Source: Gammaproteobacteria bacterium UBA6968
GTDB lineage: Bacteria > Pseudomonadota > Gammaproteobacteria > Pseudomonadales > Azotimanducaceae
Assembly (NCBI GenBank): GCA_002450255.1
Contig: DJYW01000083.1
Span: forward strand, 1 to 35,681
Length of the DNA: 35,681 nt
Direction of reading: 5' to 3'
The notes beneath the pieces are model-generated. The model did no database searches. It saw nothing but the letters and a program-made list of their open reading frames with translations, and had not been told where the DNA came from. Made by a program: the position numbers and the translations under genes. This document shows, one piece after another, positions 32,790-35,681 of this stretch; within the stretch, counting starts at the first letter, position 1; the number at the start of each line of letters is the position of its first letter.

Positions 32790-33191
32790 TTAATCGTTGC
32801 TCGCCAGTATCGCGTCAATTTCGACCTGCGCGCCTTTGGGTAGGGCGCTGACCTGAATTGCCGCGCGGGCTGGGTAGGGCACTTCAATGTAGCGCGCCAT
32901 GATTTCATTCACGGTAGCGAAGTTCGCCAAATCGGTGAGATACACGGTGAGCTTTACCGCGTCAGCTAGGCTTGCACCCGATGCTGCAGCGACGGCTTGG
33001 AGGTTTTTGAAAACTTGGTGAGTTTGATCCGCAAAGTCGGCGCTTACTAATTCTCCCGAAGTGGAATCTAACGGGATCTGACCGGATATAAAAGTCAGCG
33101 TGGCGTTGGTGACCTGCACGGCCTGCGAGTAGGTGCCGATTGCCGCGGGGGCTTGATCGGTGGAAATAATTTTACGTTGTTCTGTAGTCAC
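32790..33191 (-). CDS. ridA: RidA-family reactive enamine/imine deaminase
   Basis: RidA hydrolyses reactive enamine/imine intermediates such as 2-aminoacrylate made by PLP enzymes. The 133-residue product is of normal length with the family blocks GTYSQAVQV, GQIPLD, DAVKLTVYLTDLANF and VPYPARAAIQVSALPKGA. The Arg in PARAAI matches the conserved substrate-binding Arg. The GTG start has GAGG 5 bases upstream. It sits between spoT and recG. Confidence 0.95.
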   Translation of the reverse strand: MTTEQRKIISTDQAPAAIGTYSQAVQVTNATLTFISGQIPLDSTSGELVSADFADQTHQVFKNLQAVAAASGASLADAVKLTVYLTDLANFATVNEIMARYIEVPYPARAAIQVSALPKGAQVEIDAILASND

Positions 33192-33217
33192 GAAGCCTCG
33201 CTGTTTGTGGATTAAAT

Positions 33218-35416
33218 TTAATGCCCGGAGCGGGCCAAGTTAATCACTGCGGTAACGTTTCGCAAGCGGCGCATCAGTCTGGCCAGATGCGACCGACTGC
33301 GCACAGTGATGTCCATAATCATCGTACTGACTTCCGCATTCCGTTCCTCAACGCTAATGTGATCAACGCCCGCATCGATTGCGGTTACGTTTGCCGCGAT
33401 TTCCGCCAGGATGCCTTTGCGGCGATGCACGTCCACTCGCAGCGTCGTCCTGAATTCGCCTTCGGTTGTGCTCGTCCAGCCTGCCGAGATAATTTCGTGC
33501 GACGCTTTGCGCCTTAGCTCGGCAATGTTGTGGCAGGGTTCCAAATGCACAACAAAACCTTTGCCTGGGCTGATGTGACCGACAATATGGTCACCAGGTA
33601 CGGGACCGCAGCAGCGTCCGTAGTTGATCACCAAACCCTCGCTGCCGCGGATAGCGACGGGATTACCGCCTTCTACGGCAATCTTTTCCTCGGTATCGCG
33701 GTCGGCATTGAGTAAACGCTGGGCGACAACCCAGGCCATTAAGTCGCCGTTGCCTATTGCGCTGAGTAACTCGTTTAGGCGGCGCACCCCAAATTCTCCA
33801 AATAATCGGCGTAAACGACGAAAGTCGAAGTCGTTGATGCTCGTGTTGGCATTGCCTAGTGCTCTGTTTAGAAGTTTGCGTCCGAGGGTAATGGATTCGC
33901 CTTCCTGTTGATGCTTCAACTCCAGGCGAATGCCGCTACGTGCCTTCGAGGTGACGACGAAGGACAACCAGTCGGGATTCGGTCGTGCGTCTTTGGCTGT
34001 GAGAATACTGACTCGTTCGCCACTTTCCAGCTGCTGCGACAAGGGCGCCAAGTTACCGTTGATGCGGCAAGCGACGCAGCGATTGCCGATGTCAGTGTGC
34101 ACGCTGTAGGCAAAGTCGACGGCGCAGGCTCCTCTCGGCAGGGCCATGATGTCGCCCTTTGGGGTAAACACATAAACCTCGTCAGGAAAGAGATTGATTT
34201 TTAGATTCTCAATAAACTCTAGTGAATTACCTGCCCGACTTTGTAGTTCTAGCAGATCTTGTACCCACCTTCGTGCGCGCTGTTGGGAATGCTCGAAACC
34301 TTCTTCGCCGCTGCTATATAACCAATGGCCGGCAATCCCGTTTTCTGCCACCGCATCCATTTGTTTGGTGCGAATCTGGACTTCGATCGGAACGCCGTGC
34401 ATGCCGTAAAGGCTGGTGTGCAGCGACTGATATCCGTTAGCTTTAGGGATAGCGATATAATCTTTGAAGCGGCTGGCAACAGGCGGGAACAGGTTGTGGA
34501 CTACGCCAAGGGCGCGATAACAGGCGTCGGGTTGATCGACAACGATGCGAAAGCCGAACACATCCATGATTTCATTGAATGACTTATGTTGGGCTTTCAT
34601 CTTTCGATAGATTGAATAGGTGTTTTTTTCGCGGCCAGCGACGTCTGCTGAGATACCTTCGCGATTCAAAGCAGCGGTCATGGTTTGGCGAATTTCCTCA
34701 ACCAATTCATTGCGGTGACCGCGTGCGGACTGCACCGCTCTTTCTATTCGATCTGCGCGAAGTGGGTAAAGTGCTTTGAAGCCGAGGTCTTCAAGCTCGC
34801 TTTTGATGCTATGGACGCCAAGACGGTTGGCGATAGGCGCGTAGAACTCTAGTGTTTCTCTGGCAATGCGGCGTCGCTGGCTAGTCGACATAACGCCAAT
34901 CGTGCGCATGTTGTGCAGGCGGTCCGCCATCTTCACTAAAATCACGCGGATGTCTTTAGCCATTGCCATGGCCATCTTCTGAAAATTTTCAGCCTGAGCT
35001 TCGTCGCGACTTGCAAAAATTTTGCTCAGCTTAGAGACCCCGTCGACGATCTCTGCGACGGAGGCGCCAAACTTATCGGCTAGTGTTTCCTTGTCTACAT
35101 CAGAGTCTTCGATGACATCGTGAAGTAGTGCGCCCATCAAGGTTTCGTGGTCCATGCGCATATCGGCAAGGATCAAAGCGACTGCGGTAGGATGAGTAAT
35201 ATAGGCGTGGCCTGTGCGGCGAGATTGGCCATCGTGGATATGTTCTGCATATCCGTGTGCTGCGCTGACCTGATCTATATCGGCAGGATCGAGATAGTTG
35301 ATGTGGTCTATAAGGGTACTAAGATTGCCCGGTGCAGCCACACCCGGCTGCTTCGCGAGTTCGGCGAGTTTTGCAACGACGTAGGAGTCGGGGTTCGTCT
35401 CAGCCTGTTGGGCCAT
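33218..35416 (-). CDS. spoT: Bifunctional (p)ppGpp synthetase/hydrolase SpoT
   Basis: SpoT makes and removes the alarmone (p)ppGpp. The product of about 732 residues has an intact hydrolase domain with the HD motif ([13 protein letters not shown], and HAYITHP before it). It has a synthetase domain with [20 protein letters not shown] and the catalytic Glu in EVQIRT, then TGS ([17 protein letters not shown]) and C-terminal ACT ([15 protein letters not shown]) domains. The RFKD form (RxKD) is the one found in enzymes with hydrolase activity, not in RelA. ATG 35416 follows GGAG closely and overlaps rpoZ by 17 bases; a TTG at 35425 is the alternative. Confidence 0.96.
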   Translation of the reverse strand: MAQQAETNPDSYVVAKLAELAKQPGVAAPGNLSTLIDHINYLDPADIDQVSAAHGYAEHIHDGQSRRTGHAYITHPTAVALILADMRMDHETLMGALLHDVIEDSDVDKETLADKFGASVAEIVDGVSKLSKIFASRDEAQAENFQKMAMAMAKDIRVILVKMADRLHNMRTIGVMSTSQRRRIARETLEFYAPIANRLGVHSIKSELEDLGFKALYPLRADRIERAVQSARGHRNELVEEIRQTMTAALNREGISADVAGREKNTYSIYRKMKAQHKSFNEIMDVFGFRIVVDQPDACYRALGVVHNLFPPVASRFKDYIAIPKANGYQSLHTSLYGMHGVPIEVQIRTKQMDAVAENGIAGHWLYSSGEEGFEHSQQRARRWVQDLLELQSRAGNSLEFIENLKINLFPDEVYVFTPKGDIMALPRGACAVDFAYSVHTDIGNRCVACRINGNLAPLSQQLESGERVSILTAKDARPNPDWLSFVVTSKARSGIRLELKHQQEGESITLGRKLLNRALGNANTSINDFDFRRLRRLFGEFGVRRLNELLSAIGNGDLMAWVVAQRLLNADRDTEEKIAVEGGNPVAIRGSEGLVINYGRCCGPVPGDHIVGHISPGKGFVVHLEPCHNIAELRRKASHEIISAGWTSTTEGEFRTTLRVDVHRRKGILAEIAANVTAIDAGVDHISVEERNAEVSTMIMDITVRSRSHLARLMRRLRNVTAVINLARSGH

Positions 35417-35681
35417 CCTCTCCAACCTGCGGTGCGGCCGCTTCAGAGTCCATGGCGAAATCTAGGCGTATCTCTTCTTCTTCAGCCATTGACGCGTCGT
35501 GCTGGTCCAACATTTCATGAGAGATCAAACCTAGAGCGATCTCACGCAAAGCAACCACGGTTGGCTTATCGTCTTCTTTGTCAACGAGTGCTTCGGTGTT
35601 GTAGTTGCGCAGGCTACGCGCACGACGACTGGCCAGCATTACCAATGCAAAACGGTTATCAACATGATCTAAACAATCTTC
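35400..35681 (-). CDS. rpoZ: RNA polymerase omega subunit RpoZ, 5' end beyond the window
   Basis: Omega helps assemble and stabilise RNA polymerase and forms part of a ppGpp site. The frame is open to the right edge. The visible 93 residues begin [20 protein letters not shown], the normal RpoZ sequence lacking only its first few residues (a family start like MARVTV is expected). [20 protein letters not shown] follows, and an acidic tail ends in EDGPTG. It overlaps the spoT start by 17 bases, so the two are likely translated together. Confidence 0.95.
   Translation of the reverse strand, partial: EDCLDHVDNRFALVMLASRRARSLRNYNTEALVDKEDDKPTVVALREIALGLISHEMLDQHDASMAEEEEIRLDFAMDSEAAAPQVGEDGPTG

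Overview
The window comes from a free-living, motile gammaproteobacterium with moderate GC content. The polar-type (Pseudomonas/Vibrio-like) flagellar gene order driven by sigma-54 supports this, as do a gammaproteobacterial UvrD and the rpoZ-spoT-ridA-recG block. A marine lineage is plausible, but the species cannot be named from sequence alone. No rRNA, tRNA, CRISPR array, insertion sequence or phage gene was recognised.

Layout. Positions 1-21315 are a nearly continuous flagellar locus. fliD (filament cap) runs leftwards off the edge. It is divergent from a receiver-less FleQ/FlrA-like sigma-54 activator, which is followed by a FleR/FlrC-like activator and then fliE-F-G-H-I-J. A 534-base spacer with a sigma-54 promoter, 16-base tandem repeats and tiny frames leads into fliK-fliL-fliM-fliN-fliO. 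A lytic transglycosylase gene on the opposite strand separates fliO from fliP. A second sigma-54 promoter with a probable IHF site restarts transcription at fliP-Q-R-flhB. Two bitopic membrane protein genes, not known flagellar genes, are coupled behind flhB where flhA might be expected.

The right part is housekeeping and transport: uvrD (with a possible LexA box), a TRAP solute-binding lipoprotein and a crotonase-family gene on the plus strand, converging on ubiA-dctQ-dctM on the minus strand. Next are a rubredoxin, a DAACS-type dicarboxylate/amino-acid symporter, and the minus-strand block recG-ridA-spoT-rpoZ, with rpoZ running off the right edge.

How it works together. Four sigma-54 (-24/-12) promoters with exact GG-N10-GC spacing precede fliD, the FleR-like gene, the fliK block and fliP. 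They fit a hierarchy in which the two activators switch on basal body, C-ring and export genes. Neither activator carries a recognisable phosphorylatable receiver, and no FleS/FlrB kinase gene lies between them. The regulatory logic therefore appears to differ from the textbook FleQ-FleSR cascade. The most novel-looking parts are the two membrane proteins after flhB, the transglycosylase splitting fliO/fliP, a FliL with a lipoprotein signal, and the repeat-bearing fliK leader.
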